Assembly (NCBI RefSeq): GCF_003664185.1
Contig: NZ_RCCS01000006.1
Span: 186,001-250,000 of the forward strand
Length of the DNA: 64,000 nt
Reading direction: 5' to 3'
Source: Tenacibaculum discolor
GTDB taxonomy: Bacteria > Bacteroidota > Bacteroidia > Flavobacteriales > Flavobacteriaceae
The translations under genes and the position numbers were made by a program. The notes beneath the pieces are model-generated. The model saw only the letters and a list, made by a program, of their open reading frames with translations. It searched no databases and was not told where the DNA came from. Numbering within the stretch: the first letter of the stretch is position 1; each line of letters starts with the position of its first letter. Shown one piece after another: positions 16,706 to 26,069 of this stretch.

Positions 16706-19393
16706 TTAAAGTTTAAATCCTAGCCGAGTAAAGAAGTAAGCACCGTCTGATCCCATTTGTACAGAATCAGCTAATCCTCCCTGATCAGTCCACCCATCAA
16801 ATTGTGGAGTAGGGTACACGTTAAAAATATTATTTCCTCCAATTGTGAACGTAATTTTATCAGTGAAAGCATAACTTAAACTTAAATCAGTTGTTATTTT
16901 ACTATCATAAACATCTGTAGCAACAGCATATAAAGCGTCTGCTTCTGCTTGTGTAGTTGCTGGTGAGTCTACCCATTGAAAATCTTGTAATTGAACTTCA
17001 CTAAACTTTGTAAAGTTTAAAGCAACATCTAGTTTTTTATATCCATATCCAAGATTTAAACCGAGTTTGTGATCTGGAGCAGCTGCTTTTAAATAAGCTT
17101 CAGAAAAAGGGCTAAAGAAAGTAAATCTATTTAAATTTCCGTTCTTAATCTTTTCAATTTTAGTATCGTTAAAGTTTCCTACTAATCCTACGTCTATTCT
17201 ATGATCTTCAAAAGATTTCTTATAGTTTAAAACAATATCTAATCCTTGAGTTTTTGTATCAACACCATTAGCAAAGAATTGTGCTGCATCAACCCCTAAG
17301 TTTAATCCTGATGCATCAAAGTTATCTGTTAAAATAATACGATCATCAACAGTTATAGAGTATGCATCAATGGTAGCGGTAAATCCACCTATTTTATAAG
17401 TAAATCCTAAACTAGCATTGAATGCTGTTTCTTCTTTTAACTGCTCTATTCCGAAAGCTCTAGTTACGGTGCTGTTATTAGCAGATAATAATGAAGGAAG
17501 TGATTCACCATTAACAATATTGGTAAATTTTAAATTATAATATAATTGAGCTAAAGATGGTGCTCTAAAACCAGAAGAAATAGAACCTCTCAAGGTTAAA
17601 TTATCATTTGCTTTAAACCTTGAAGCTAATTTAAAATTGAATGTACTACCAAAATCGCTGTAATCTTCAAAACGAATTGCTGCTCCTACTAAGAATTTTT
17701 CTGTAAAGTTAAACTCAGAATCAAAATAGATACCTACATTACTTCTTGAACGGTCTACTTCATTATCTGGTCCATAGCCAGGGAAACCTTGAGATCCCCC
17801 AGGTAGTTCATCTCCATTGCTGTCAACAGCTACTGGTTGAACAGCAGGATTTGTCATTAATACTCCGTTATCATCATACAATCCATAAGAAGCTTCTTCT
17901 CCAGCAAAAATGATAAAGTTTTCTGTTCTATATTCTAAACCAAAAGCTAGGTTAACTCCACTCATTAAATCTTCTAAGTACTTACTAAAATCTAATCCAG
18001 TAGTATTTTGTGATAAACTATGTCCTCCTGCATTAAAATCGGTAGGTGAAGCATCTTTTAAAGAAGCGTTGTTTGAGTCTTTGATGAAATAATGGAATTT
18101 ATTTTCTCCGTAAGTATTATTAAAATCAATTTCCCAACCATTTTCTAATTTATGTTTAATTCCTGCGGAAACTGAAATATCAGTAATGTTAGAGGTGATT
18201 CTTGGTGTAAAACCATTTGGATGTATACTAGGAACACTTCTATTGTCACCTTCATCAAAACTATCTCTAGAAAAAGCATAGGCGTCGGTATCTCTAAAGT
18301 TTCTGCCTCCAAAAGCATATACTTCAGTGTTGTCATTTATAGGTAAACTTGCATTTACCATAAAGTTGAACCCATCAATAGCTGCACTACCATATCCTTT
18401 TCGCCAAGAAAATCCTGGTCTCAACGTTCGTTCTTTAGATAACAATTCAGTGGTGAAATTTACAAAACCTCCTTTATCATTCAGTTTTGCTCCGTAGTTT
18501 AAATCTAATTTAAAAGTTCCTCCATCAAAACTTTTGTCTTCTCCATCTAATCTATTTTTTCCTTCCACATTGTATAAAGTTTCTCCTGTAGCTTCTGCCC
18601 ATCCATTTCCGATGGCTGTACTGTAGGCACCATATCCAACACTCCCTGAAACACCATCGGTATTATCCTTTAAAACAATATTAATAACTCCTGCAATAGC
18701 ATCAGAACCATATTGAGCTGAAGCTCCATCTCTTAAAACTTCAATTCTTTTGATAGCTGCAGAAGGAATAGCATTTAAATCAGTTCCTGAATTACCACGT
18801 CCTCGTGTTCCAAAAATGTTGACCAATGATGATTGATGACGTCTTTTTCCATTAATCAATACCAATGTTTGATCAGGTCCTAAACCTCTTAAAGAAGCAG
18901 GTACAATATGGTCGGCACCATCTGATCCTGATTGTTTTGTTGCGTTAAACGAAGGTGCTGCGTATTGAAGTATGTCATTTACTTCTACTTTACCATTTTT
19001 AGTAGCTAAATCCGCTACATCAATTATATCAACAGGTACAGGGGTGTCTATAGCAGTTCTTTTAGGGTTTCTAGACCCTACAATAACAACTTCATCTAAT
19101 TCTAAACCTTCTTTTAAAACTATATTAAAGCTAGTTTTTCCATTAATAGGAATTTCTTGTGTTTCAAAACCTGAAAAACTAATTATTAAAGTTCCATTAG
19201 CATTAGCGTTAAGAGAAAATTCACCATTAAAATCTGTAGAAGTACCATTAGAAGTTCCTTTTTCTAAAACATTAGCTCCAGGTAAAGGGTCGTTGTTTGT
19301 ATCTTTTATTGTTCCTTTAATTAATGTTTGAGCACTTAACATATGAAGTCCCCAAAAAAACAGGTAAATAATAAGAAGGGTCTGTTTTTTCAT
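16706..19393 (-). CDS. TonB-dependent outer-membrane receptor
   Basis: 895 aa. Signal peptide ending HMLSAQ, then a carboxypeptidase-regulatory-like domain (~23-95: IKGTIKDTNNDPLPGANV). The plug follows (~115-245: VNDILQYAAPSFNA, LRGLGPDQTLVLINGKRRHQ, IEVLRDGASAQYGSDAIAGV). A 22-strand barrel ends in the usual aromatic C-terminal strand YFFTRLGFKL. It imports a scarce ligand using TonB energy. No SusD partner is adjacent, so it is not a SusCD glycan system. A siderophore, metal complex or other ligand is possible and the sequence does not say which. Monocistronic. Confidence 0.95.
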   Translation of the reverse strand: MKKQTLLIIYLFFWGLHMLSAQTLIKGTIKDTNNDPLPGANVLEKGTSNGTSTDFNGEFSLNANANGTLIISFSGFETQEIPINGKTSFNIVLKEGLELDEVVIVGSRNPKRTAIDTPVPVDIIDVADLATKNGKVEVNDILQYAAPSFNATKQSGSDGADHIVPASLRGLGPDQTLVLINGKRRHQSSLVNIFGTRGRGNSGTDLNAIPSAAIKRIEVLRDGASAQYGSDAIAGVINIVLKDNTDGVSGSVGYGAYSTAIGNGWAEATGETLYNVEGKNRLDGEDKSFDGGTFKLDLNYGAKLNDKGGFVNFTTELLSKERTLRPGFSWRKGYGSAAIDGFNFMVNASLPINDNTEVYAFGGRNFRDTDAYAFSRDSFDEGDNRSVPSIHPNGFTPRITSNITDISVSAGIKHKLENGWEIDFNNTYGENKFHYFIKDSNNASLKDASPTDFNAGGHSLSQNTTGLDFSKYLEDLMSGVNLAFGLEYRTENFIIFAGEEASYGLYDDNGVLMTNPAVQPVAVDSNGDELPGGSQGFPGYGPDNEVDRSRSNVGIYFDSEFNFTEKFLVGAAIRFEDYSDFGSTFNFKLASRFKANDNLTLRGSISSGFRAPSLAQLYYNLKFTNIVNGESLPSLLSANNSTVTRAFGIEQLKEETAFNASLGFTYKIGGFTATIDAYSITVDDRIILTDNFDASGLNLGVDAAQFFANGVDTKTQGLDIVLNYKKSFEDHRIDVGLVGNFNDTKIEKIKNGNLNRFTFFSPFSEAYLKAAAPDHKLGLNLGYGYKKLDVALNFTKFSEVQLQDFQWVDSPATTQAEADALYAVATDVYDSKITTDLSLSYAFTDKITFTIGGNNIFNVYPTPQFDGWTDQGGLADSVQMGSDGAYFFTRLGFKL

Positions 19394-19535
19394 TTAAATA
19401 TATTTTTTAGTTAATTTCTTAAAAATAGTAAAAAATCAATCTAAATCTTAAAAAAATGTTAAAAACATAAAATTGCTAACTAAAAACAAACTTAAATGAA
19501 TCATAAATAAATAGAAAATTTAGAAAGCAAAGCAC

Positions 19536-19543
19536 TATATTTG
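19536..19543 (+). promoter_or_regulatory. -7 box TATATTTG, ychF
   Basis: Perfect TAnnTTTG, 29 nt upstream of the ychF ATG. Confidence 0.5.
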
Positions 19544-19572
19544 CACTCGCAAAATTTCAATAAAACAATAGA

Positions 19573-20664
19573 ATGAAAGCTGGAATTGTAGGATTACCAA
19601 ACGTAGGGAAATCAACCTTATTTAACTGTTTATCTAATGCAAAAGCGCAAAGTGCAAACTTTCCGTTTTGTACCATTGAGCCTAATTTAGGAGTAGTAAA
19701 CGTACCTGATACTCGTTTAGAAAAGCTAGAAGAACTAGTGAATCCTGAAAGAGTTTTACCTGCAACTGTAGAAATAGTAGATATTGCTGGTTTGGTAAAA
19801 GGAGCAAGTAAAGGAGAAGGTTTAGGTAACCAATTCTTAGCTAATATTCGCGAAACAGATGCTATTTTACATGTATTACGTTGTTTTGATAACGATAATA
19901 TAGTACACGTTGATGGTTCTGTTGATCCTATAAGAGATAAGGAAACTATTGATATTGAACTTCAATTAAAAGATTTAGAAACAGTTCAAAAACGTTTAGA
20001 GCGTGTAAAAAGAACTGCTAAAACTGGTAATAAGGAGGCTCAAGTAGAGTTAGAAATCTTATTAAAGGTTGAAGCAACATTACTAGAAGGAAAATCTGTT
20101 CGTTCTATAGAGTTTACAGAAAAAGAAGAGGAATTTGTAAAGCCTTTACAGTTTATTACTGCAAAACCTGTTTTATATGTTTGTAATGTAGATGAAGGTT
20201 CAGCAGTTTCAGGAAATGCCTATGTTGATAAAGTAAAAGAAGCTGTAGCACATGAAAATGCTGAAGTTATTGTATTAGCTGTAGGAACAGAAGCAGATAT
20301 TACAGAATTAGATGATTATGAAGAGCGTCAAATGTTCTTAGCTGACATAGGATTAGAAGAAGCGGGTGTTTCTCGTTTAGTTCGTTCGGCTTATAAATTA
20401 TTGAACTTACAAACTTATTTTACTGCAGGTGTAAAAGAAGTGAGAGCTTGGACAATTCCTGTAGGAGCAACTGCACCACAAGCAGCAGGAGTTATTCACA
20501 CAGACTTTGAAAAAGGATTTATTCGTGCTGAAACAATTGGTTATGATGATTATGTAGCGTTTGGTAGTGAAGCTAAAGTAAAAGAAGCTGGTAAAATGAG
20601 AGTAGAAGGAAAAGAGTACATAGTTAAAGATGGTGATATCATGCATTTTAGATTTAACGTGTAA
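19573..20664 (+). CDS. ychF: Redox-regulated ATPase YchF
   Basis: 363 aa, usual length. The P-loop is GLPNVGKST, followed by [14 protein letters not shown] and NVDEGSAV in place of the usual NKxD (the family is ATP-preferring). A C-terminal TGS-like domain contains [14 protein letters not shown] and [16 protein letters not shown]. YchF/OLA1 proteins bind ribosomes and modulate translation under stress. Cytoplasmic; own promoter and strong terminator. Confidence 0.97.
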   Translation: MKAGIVGLPNVGKSTLFNCLSNAKAQSANFPFCTIEPNLGVVNVPDTRLEKLEELVNPERVLPATVEIVDIAGLVKGASKGEGLGNQFLANIRETDAILHVLRCFDNDNIVHVDGSVDPIRDKETIDIELQLKDLETVQKRLERVKRTAKTGNKEAQVELEILLKVEATLLEGKSVRSIEFTEKEEEFVKPLQFITAKPVLYVCNVDEGSAVSGNAYVDKVKEAVAHENAEVIVLAVGTEADITELDDYEERQMFLADIGLEEAGVSRLVRSAYKLLNLQTYFTAGVKEVRAWTIPVGATAPQAAGVIHTDFEKGFIRAETIGYDDYVAFGSEAKVKEAGKMRVEGKEYIVKDGDIMHFRFNV

Positions 20665-20685
20665 TTTTTTTTAAAGAATAAAGCA

Positions 20686-20717
20686 TAAACTCCACTAATT
20701 TTTAGTGGAGTTTTTTT
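20686..20717 (+). terminator. Terminator after ychF
   Basis: Stem AAACTCCACTAA / TTAGTGGAGTTT followed by seven T; the T run directly precedes the next gene's promoter region. Confidence 0.88.
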
Positions 20718-20745
20718 GTACCTTAGAAGTTTAAAATCGCTTATA

Positions 20746-21420
20746 ATGCAAATAGAAAAACAAACATTTCAGTTTTTAAAAGACTTAAAAGAAAATAATA
20801 ATCGAGATTGGTTTACAGAGCATAAAAAAGACTTTACTGAAGCCCAAAATAATGCGAAAGAAGTGTACAAGACTATTCAAGAAAACTTAAATAAGCATGA
20901 TGAGATTGATAAGTTTAAGTTGTTTAGAATTTACAGGGATGTCCGTTTTTCAAAAGATAAAACACCTTATAAAACGCATTTTGGAGGTTCTTTTCATAGA
21001 AAAAAGCCAGAATTAAGAGGTGGGTATTATTTACATATTTGTCCTGGAGATAGTTTTGTTGCTGGTGGATTCTGGGAACCAAACAAAGAGGATCTTTTAC
21101 GTATTCGTAAAGAATTTGAAGTAGATGCTTCTGAAATTAGAGAGATTTTAAAAGAAAAGAACTATGTACAACATTTTGGAGGTAAACTAGAAGGAGATGA
21201 GCTTAAAACTGCTCCTAAAGGATTTGATAAACAGCATCCAGATATCGATTTGATTCGTAAAAAAGGTTATATAGCTATTCAGCGTTTTTCTGATAAAGAA
21301 GTGTTAGCACCAGACTTTTTAACAAAGGTAGATGGTGCTTTTAAAGCTTTGCGTCCGTTTTTTAATTACATGAGTGATGTGTTAACCACAAACTTAAATG
21401 GAGAAAGTATTTTAGATTAA
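20746..21420 (+). CDS. DUF2461 family protein
   Basis: 224 aa from ATG 20746. The frame extends back to a TTG at 20716, but that lies in the ychF terminator T tract, so the ATG is chosen. The opening FLKDLKENNNRDWFTEHKKD and the segments FRIYRDVRFSKDKTPYKTHF and HICPGDSFVAGGFW are signatures of DUF2461 (TIGR02453), a cytoplasmic family of unknown function. A weak -7-like TACCTTAG lies at 20719. It overlaps the stop codon of the convergent MATE gene by 4 nt. Confidence 0.9.
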   Translation: MQIEKQTFQFLKDLKENNNRDWFTEHKKDFTEAQNNAKEVYKTIQENLNKHDEIDKFKLFRIYRDVRFSKDKTPYKTHFGGSFHRKKPELRGGYYLHICPGDSFVAGGFWEPNKEDLLRIRKEFEVDASEIREILKEKNYVQHFGGKLEGDELKTAPKGFDKQHPDIDLIRKKGYIAIQRFSDKEVLAPDFLTKVDGAFKALRPFFNYMSDVLTTNLNGESILD

Positions 21421-22754
21421 TTCAGATGTAATCTAACTTCTCTTTTTAAATAAGCATAGGTAAGTACAGTAGATAAAACATCAGCTATAGGAAAAGACAT
21501 CCAAACACCATTTACACCATAAAATTTAGGAAGTATATACACTAAAGGAATTAAAAAGATTCCTTGTTTTAAGAGTGTTAACAATAGCGCAGGTAAAGCT
21601 TTGCCTGCCGCTTGAAAGTATGCAGACCCAATTAATTGAGTAGTAATTACAGGAGTTGCTAAAAAAGCTATAATTAATGCATTAGGAGTAAGGTTTAATA
21701 ACTTTTCGTCTTCTGTAAAGATACCAACCAACTCATTAGGAAATAACATTATCATAATAAAAATTAAAACAGCAATACCAGTACCATAAAGTATGGATGT
21801 TTTTATAGCTTCCTTAACTCTCTTTGTATTGTTAGCTCCATAATTGTATCCAGCAATAGGTAAAAAGCCTTGTGTTACTCCTAAAACAGGGAACAAAGCA
21901 AATAACATAACTCTATTAATAATACCATAGATTGCTATTGAAATTTCACCTCCGTACTTAAAAAGAGAATAATTTAAAATAATGGTCAAAATACTTATTG
22001 TTCCTTGTCTTACTACAGTTATTCCTCCTAAAGAAATAATCTCTTTTACAATAGAAAAATTCAATTTAAAATACTTTGGAATAATTTTTAATTCAGTTCT
22101 TTTTGAAATAAAAAACCATAAAATGAATAATCCACTTACTGCATATGAAATAGAAGTAGCTAAACCAGCTCCATACATTCCCAGATTCATAAACTTAATG
22201 AAAATAACATCTAAAAAAATATTAGCAATTGCAGGAAATAACATGGTGAGCATGGCATAATTAGGTTTCCCAACTGCTCTAACAACAGGATTACCCATCA
22301 TAGCAAAAGCTAAAAACGGAACTCCCCAAACAATTACATTAAAATACTCAGTAGCGGGTGTTATAATGTCTCCATTGGCTCCAAAAAGCCTTAAAATAGG
22401 AGTGCTGAAAAACGTTCCTAACAATACAAATAAAATAGATAATGCAATAGTTAATGAAATTTGATTTCCAAAAACCTCAAATGCTTTATCATCTTTGTTA
22501 GCTCCTAATGCTCTAGAAATTATAGAGCTACCTCCAATTCCAACTCCCATACCTATTGATGATATTAAAAAAGCTATGGGTAATACTACGGTAATTGCTG
22601 CGATAGCGAGTACGCCAATCCATCTACCAACAAAAATGGTATCAACAATCATATTAATCGACATTACTAGAATTCCAATAGAAGCAGGGATAGCTTGTTT
22701 TAAAATAAGTTGACTGATACTTTTAGTACCTAAGTCGTTGGCGATTTTATTCAT
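21417..22754 (-). CDS. MATE family efflux transporter
   Basis: 445 aa, about twelve transmembrane helices in two pseudo-symmetric halves. Family features include ILKQAIPASIGILVMSINMIVDTIFVGRWIG at the start (split motif: Q-A-I-P and D-T-I-F-V-G) and GIGGSSIISRALGA in the first half. ITTQLIGSAYFQAAGKA is in the second half. MATE pumps export cationic drugs or metabolites in exchange for Na+ or H+; substrate unknown. Minus-strand -7 box at 22783-22790. Tail-to-tail 4-nt overlap with DUF2461. Confidence 0.93.
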   Translation of the reverse strand: MNKIANDLGTKSISQLILKQAIPASIGILVMSINMIVDTIFVGRWIGVLAIAAITVVLPIAFLISSIGMGVGIGGSSIISRALGANKDDKAFEVFGNQISLTIALSILFVLLGTFFSTPILRLFGANGDIITPATEYFNVIVWGVPFLAFAMMGNPVVRAVGKPNYAMLTMLFPAIANIFLDVIFIKFMNLGMYGAGLATSISYAVSGLFILWFFISKRTELKIIPKYFKLNFSIVKEIISLGGITVVRQGTISILTIILNYSLFKYGGEISIAIYGIINRVMLFALFPVLGVTQGFLPIAGYNYGANNTKRVKEAIKTSILYGTGIAVLIFIMIMLFPNELVGIFTEDEKLLNLTPNALIIAFLATPVITTQLIGSAYFQAAGKALPALLLTLLKQGIFLIPLVYILPKFYGVNGVWMSFPIADVLSTVLTYAYLKREVRLHLN

Positions 22755-22782
22755 GTTGACTAAATTAGTGTGAATTATCCAT

Positions 22783-22790
22783 CAAAAATA
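22783..22790 (-). promoter_or_regulatory. -7 box TATTTTTG, MATE gene
   Basis: Perfect TAnnTTTG on the minus strand, 28 nt upstream of the ATG. Confidence 0.5.
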
Positions 22791-22831
22791 AAAACAGCGT
22801 TAGATTTAAGTAATAATTAACATCAATCCTG

Positions 22832-22839
22832 TAAGTTTG
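22832..22839 (+). promoter_or_regulatory. -7 box TAAGTTTG, thioesterase (leaderless)
   Basis: Perfect TAnnTTTG ending 4 nt before the ATG at 22844. The predicted transcript therefore starts at or next to the start codon. Confidence 0.6.
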
Positions 22840-22843
22840 CTTT

Positions 22844-23230
22844 ATGAATTTATTTGAACAAAAACATATCGTAACTCCAGAAGAGATAGATGAATATAAC
22901 CATGTAAATAATGTAGTGTATGTACAATGGATGCAAAATATTTCTGATGCTCATTGGAAAGAACTTTCTAAAAATGTTAAAAACATCGACTATGTTTGGT
23001 TTGTTATTCGTCATGAAGTTGATTATAAAAATCAAGCCGTATTAGGGGACGAAGTTACGCTTAGAACATGGGTTGGTAAAACAGAAGGGATAAGATCTGT
23101 TCGTCATTTTGAAATGTACAGAGGTGAAACTTTATTAGTAAAATCTCAAACTACTTTTTGTTTGTTAGATGCTAATACCAAAAAACCTAAAAGAATTACG
23201 AAAGAAGTAACAAACTTATTGTTACCGTAA
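22844..23230 (+). CDS. Acyl-CoA thioesterase (4HBT hotdog fold)
   Basis: 128 aa single hotdog domain. The catalytic region DEYNHVNNVVYVQWMQ corresponds to the D-x-x-x-H-V-N-x-x-x-Y-x-x-[WF] signature of 4-hydroxybenzoyl-CoA-type thioesterases. Then come VIRHEVDYKNQAVLGDEV and a beta-rich C-terminus. It hydrolyses an acyl-CoA; chain-length preference unknown. Cytoplasmic. Followed after 35 nt by a DEAD helicase with its own promoter box. Confidence 0.92.
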   Translation: MNLFEQKHIVTPEEIDEYNHVNNVVYVQWMQNISDAHWKELSKNVKNIDYVWFVIRHEVDYKNQAVLGDEVTLRTWVGKTEGIRSVRHFEMYRGETLLVKSQTTFCLLDANTKKPKRITKEVTNLLLP

Positions 23231-23239
23231 AAGAAACAA

Positions 23240-23247
23240 TATCTTTG
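23240..23247 (+). promoter_or_regulatory. -7 box TATCTTTG, DEAD helicase
   Basis: Perfect TAnnTTTG, 18 nt upstream of ATG 23266. Confidence 0.5.
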
Positions 23248-23265
23248 CACTTATAAATTTATAGA

Positions 23266-24384
23266 ATGACAACATTTACCGCATTAGGAGTACGAAAAGA
23301 ATATGTTAAGGGATTGAAAGAGTTAGGAATAACAACTCCTACTGAAGTACAAAAAGAAGCAATACCTTATTTACTTGAGAATAATTCAGATTTTATAGGG
23401 TTAGCACAGACTGGAACAGGTAAAACAGCTGCTTATGGTCTACCTATTTTGCATAAAATAGATGCTTCAAAAGACAATGTTCAAGCGTTAATTTTATCAC
23501 CTACAAGAGAACTGGTACAACAGATAAAGAAACAACTATTTAAGTTTACAAAATATGTTGATAATAAAATTTTTGTAGAAGCTGTTTACGGTGGTGAAAA
23601 GATTGAACGTCAAATCAACAATTTAAAGAGAACCACACATATTATTGTGGCAACTCCAGGACGTTTGATTGATTTAATAGAAAGAGGTGATGTAGATTTA
23701 AAAAATATTAAAACCTTAGTACTTGATGAGGCAGATGAAATGCTTAGCATGGGGTTTAAATTAGAGTTAAATCGTATTTTAAAATACACTTCAGGTACTC
23801 GTAAAACATGGTTGTTTTCAGCAACAATGCCTGATGAAATACGAAGTATTATAAAAAAATACATGAATGCTTCAGCAAAACAAGTTGAAGTAAACAAAAA
23901 TGTATTGGTGAATGCCAATATAACACATCAATTCGTAACAACTACCATTCCTGAAAAAACAGATGTTATTATTAAGTTTTTAGAAAAAAGACATACTGAA
24001 AGAGGTATAATTTTCTCAAGAACTAAAGCAGGTGCTCAAAAGCTAACAAAAGAATTAAAAGAAGAAGGCTTTTCGGTAGAGGCTTTAGAAGGAGATATGC
24101 AGCAAAAAGAGCGTGATAAGGTAATGCGTGCTTTTAAAAATGGAAATCTTCAAGTATTGGTGTCTACAGATGTTTCTGCAAGGGGAATAGATGTTCAAAA
24201 CTTAGCTTTTGTTATTCATCATCAATTACCAGAGCAATTGGAATATTATACACACCGAAGCGGTAGAACAGCAAGAGCAGGAAAAAGGGGAGTTTCATTA
24301 GCATTAATTCTTCAAAATGAAAGAAGTCGTTTAGCTGAAGTTGAAAGAATATTACAAATACAATTTTCTGAAATATCAATATAA
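23266..24384 (+). CDS. DEAD-box RNA helicase
   Basis: 372 aa, minimal two-RecA-domain core. Visible motifs: Q motif region GITTPTEVQKEA, motif I AQTGTGKT, Ia PTRELVQQ, II DEAD, III SAT, V STDVSARGID, VI HRSGRTARAG. There is almost no C-terminal extension after motif VI (ends QIQFSEISI), unlike RhlE/CshA proteins with basic tails. Unwinds short RNA duplexes in ribosome assembly or mRNA turnover. The stop codon immediately precedes the ATG of the TRIC gene, so the two are co-transcribed. Confidence 0.95.
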   Translation: MTTFTALGVRKEYVKGLKELGITTPTEVQKEAIPYLLENNSDFIGLAQTGTGKTAAYGLPILHKIDASKDNVQALILSPTRELVQQIKKQLFKFTKYVDNKIFVEAVYGGEKIERQINNLKRTTHIIVATPGRLIDLIERGDVDLKNIKTLVLDEADEMLSMGFKLELNRILKYTSGTRKTWLFSATMPDEIRSIIKKYMNASAKQVEVNKNVLVNANITHQFVTTTIPEKTDVIIKFLEKRHTERGIIFSRTKAGAQKLTKELKEEGFSVEALEGDMQQKERDKVMRAFKNGNLQVLVSTDVSARGIDVQNLAFVIHHQLPEQLEYYTHRSGRTARAGKRGVSLALILQNERSRLAEVERILQIQFSEISI

Positions 24385-25005
24385 ATGGATGTAATTTACG
24401 CCATAGACATTGCTGGAACTTTTGCTTTTGCTATTAGTGGTGCATTAGTTGCTATTAGAAAAAAGTTTGATGTTTTTGGAGTCATTATCATAGCTTTTGT
24501 TACTGCCGTAGGAGGCGGAATGACAAGAGATGTGCTTATTAACGCGCATCCTATAAACTGGATTGGAGATATTAACTATATCTGGACAATATTAATAGCT
24601 GTTGCAGCAACTTTTTTATTTCGAAGTAAAATAGCACCGTTAAGAAGAACAATGTTTCTATTCGATACTATTGGTATAAGTGTGTTTACGTTATTAGGTG
24701 TTCAAAAAGGAATAAATTTTAATCTACATCCGTTTGTAGCCTTAGTAATGGGGATGTCTTCAGCAGTAATGGGAGGTGTAATTAGGGATGTGCTAACAAA
24801 TGAAATTCCGTTAATTTTTCATAGAGAAATATATGCATCAGCCTGTTTATCGGGAGGAATTGTATACCTACTTTTATATCCTTTAAACATGAATGAAGAT
24901 GTACTGTTTGTTATTTCTGCAGGAATAATTATTCTTGTAAGAACAATTGCCGTACAGTATAAATTAGAGCTTCCTCGTATTAAAAAGGATGTTTTTGGTA
25001 AATAA
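24385..25005 (+). CDS. Bacterial TRIC-type cation channel (UPF0126)
   Basis: 206 aa with seven hydrophobic helices built from two copies of a glycine-rich repeat. The first copy contains GALVAIRKKFDVFGVII and GGGMTRDVLI; the second contains GIQK-like LLGVQKGINF and SAVMGGVIRDVL. These duplicated GGG-x-x-R-D motifs are characteristic of the UPF0126 family, prokaryotic homologues of trimeric intracellular cation channels (K+ conducting). Older annotations call it 'inner membrane glycine-transport-like YadS'. Begins at the base after the helicase stop. Confidence 0.92.
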   Translation: MDVIYAIDIAGTFAFAISGALVAIRKKFDVFGVIIIAFVTAVGGGMTRDVLINAHPINWIGDINYIWTILIAVAATFLFRSKIAPLRRTMFLFDTIGISVFTLLGVQKGINFNLHPFVALVMGMSSAVMGGVIRDVLTNEIPLIFHREIYASACLSGGIVYLLLYPLNMNEDVLFVISAGIIILVRTIAVQYKLELPRIKKDVFGK

Positions 25006-25011
25006 AAGAAT

Positions 25012-25473
25012 ATGAAAAAATTAGTTTTTGAAAACTTAAAAGAACTTTCTAATATAGAAGGAAAACAATTACCAGTAGGAGAGTGGTATACCGTAACTCA
25101 ACAAATGATTAATGATTTTGCGAATGCCACATTAGATAAACAGTGGATTCACATTGATGAAGAAAAAGCAGCTAAATATTCTCCAACAAAAACAACGATA
25201 GCACACGGATTTATGTCTGTTTCTATGTTATCGGAACTGATTTCTAAACAATTTGAAGTAAAAAGTGTAACTATGGGGTTAAACTACGGATTGAATAAAG
25301 TTCGTTTCCCAAACCCTGTACCTGTAAATAGTGAATTACGTTTAATTAGTGCTGTTAAACTAATAGAAGATTTTCAGAATGGTAAAAAGCTAACCTTTGA
25401 TTGCACAATAGAAATAAAAGGCCAAGAAAAACCTGCTTGTGTTGCTGAATTTATTTTTGTTCTATTTGAATAA
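25012..25473 (+). CDS. MaoC-like dehydratase (hotdog, enoyl-CoA hydratase 2 type)
   Basis: 153 aa. The catalytic Asp/His motif of R-specific enoyl-CoA hydratases is seen in DFANATLDKQWIHIDEEKA and TTIAHGFMSVSML. It hydrates (R)-specific enoyl-CoA thioesters in fatty-acid metabolism. The gene starts 6 nt after TRIC, so a helicase-TRIC-MaoC operon is likely, although the functions are unrelated. A hairpin lies immediately downstream of the stop. Confidence 0.92.
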   Translation: MKKLVFENLKELSNIEGKQLPVGEWYTVTQQMINDFANATLDKQWIHIDEEKAAKYSPTKTTIAHGFMSVSMLSELISKQFEVKSVTMGLNYGLNKVRFPNPVPVNSELRLISAVKLIEDFQNGKKLTFDCTIEIKGQEKPACVAEFIFVLFE

Positions 25474-25476
25474 AAA

Positions 25477-25504
25477 AAATGCTGTCCTTTTCAAGACAGC
25501 ATTT
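25477..25504. terminator. Terminator hairpin after MaoC gene
   Basis: Stem AAATGCTGTC / GACAGCATTT with an 8-nt loop. The A tract upstream serves the opposite strand for the convergent membrane-protein gene. Confidence 0.75.
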
Positions 25505-25523
25505 AAATTATATATTTTTAGGG

Positions 25524-25955
25524 TTACGACAACCAGCCTTTGGCTATTGTTTTTTTAGAATACATCAATAAAAATACACCTATAACAATTACCATTATAG
25601 GCATTATAACACTTCCTGGTCCATATACTTCAGCTGCTCTACTCATAAATAAGTTATACGACATTTGAACAATAATAGCTATTAATGAAATTAAAAACAT
25701 AGGTCTTGCTAACTTTTTTCTCATTAGTAAAAAAGCACTACCTATTAATCCGCCAAAAACAGCAATAGCAAAAGCAGCAGTAACCCATGAAGGAATATTA
25801 TCATATAAAGCTCTTTCTGCTTCAGGTAAAGCAGCTTTAACTTCATCTGTCATGTAAGCCATTCCTAAATATTGCATAACACCTAGCCCATTCCAAACTA
25901 AGGCTGCAACACCAATAATCCAAAAAAGTGTAGTGGGTTTGTTTGAATCTGTCAT
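25524..25955 (-). CDS. Hypothetical four-helix membrane protein
   Basis: 143 aa. Four predicted transmembrane segments: FWIIGVAALVWNGLGVMQYL, VTAAFAIAVFGGLIGSAFLL, MFLISLIAIIVQMSYNLFM and VIMPIMVIVIGVFLLMY. A charged loop lies after the first (MTDEVKAALPEAERALY). Similar 'sugar transporter-like' small membrane proteins are common in flavobacteria, but I know no function. Inner membrane. ATG start; a weak -7-like TACATTTA lies about 20 nt upstream. Convergent with the MaoC gene. Confidence 0.75.
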   Translation of the reverse strand: MTDSNKPTTLFWIIGVAALVWNGLGVMQYLGMAYMTDEVKAALPEAERALYDNIPSWVTAAFAIAVFGGLIGSAFLLMRKKLARPMFLISLIAIIVQMSYNLFMSRAAEVYGPGSVIMPIMVIVIGVFLLMYSKKTIAKGWLS

Positions 25956-26059
25956 AAAAATAGTTTTTTAGTTAGTTACTGATAAATGTAGTTATAAATA
26001 ACTCAAAATACAAAACTCACTGTAAATCAGTCAGTAGAGTAGTAGATAAGTGAAAGTGG

Positions 26060-26067
26060 TAAATTTG
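26060..26067 (+). promoter_or_regulatory. -7 box TAAATTTG without annotated gene downstream
   Basis: Perfect TAnnTTTG on the plus strand in the 295-nt gap 25956-26250. The nearest plus-strand ATG (26081) opens only 13 codons. It may start the candidate small RNA below. Confidence 0.35.
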
Positions 26068-26069
26068 TC

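Noticed and set aside
18972..19331. 119-codon plus-strand frame inside the TonB receptor gene
   Set aside because: Antisense shadow of the signal and N-terminal domain.
20716..20745. Upstream TTG start for the DUF2461 gene
   Set aside because: Lies within the ychF terminator T tract and before the promoter-like box; ATG 20746 preferred.
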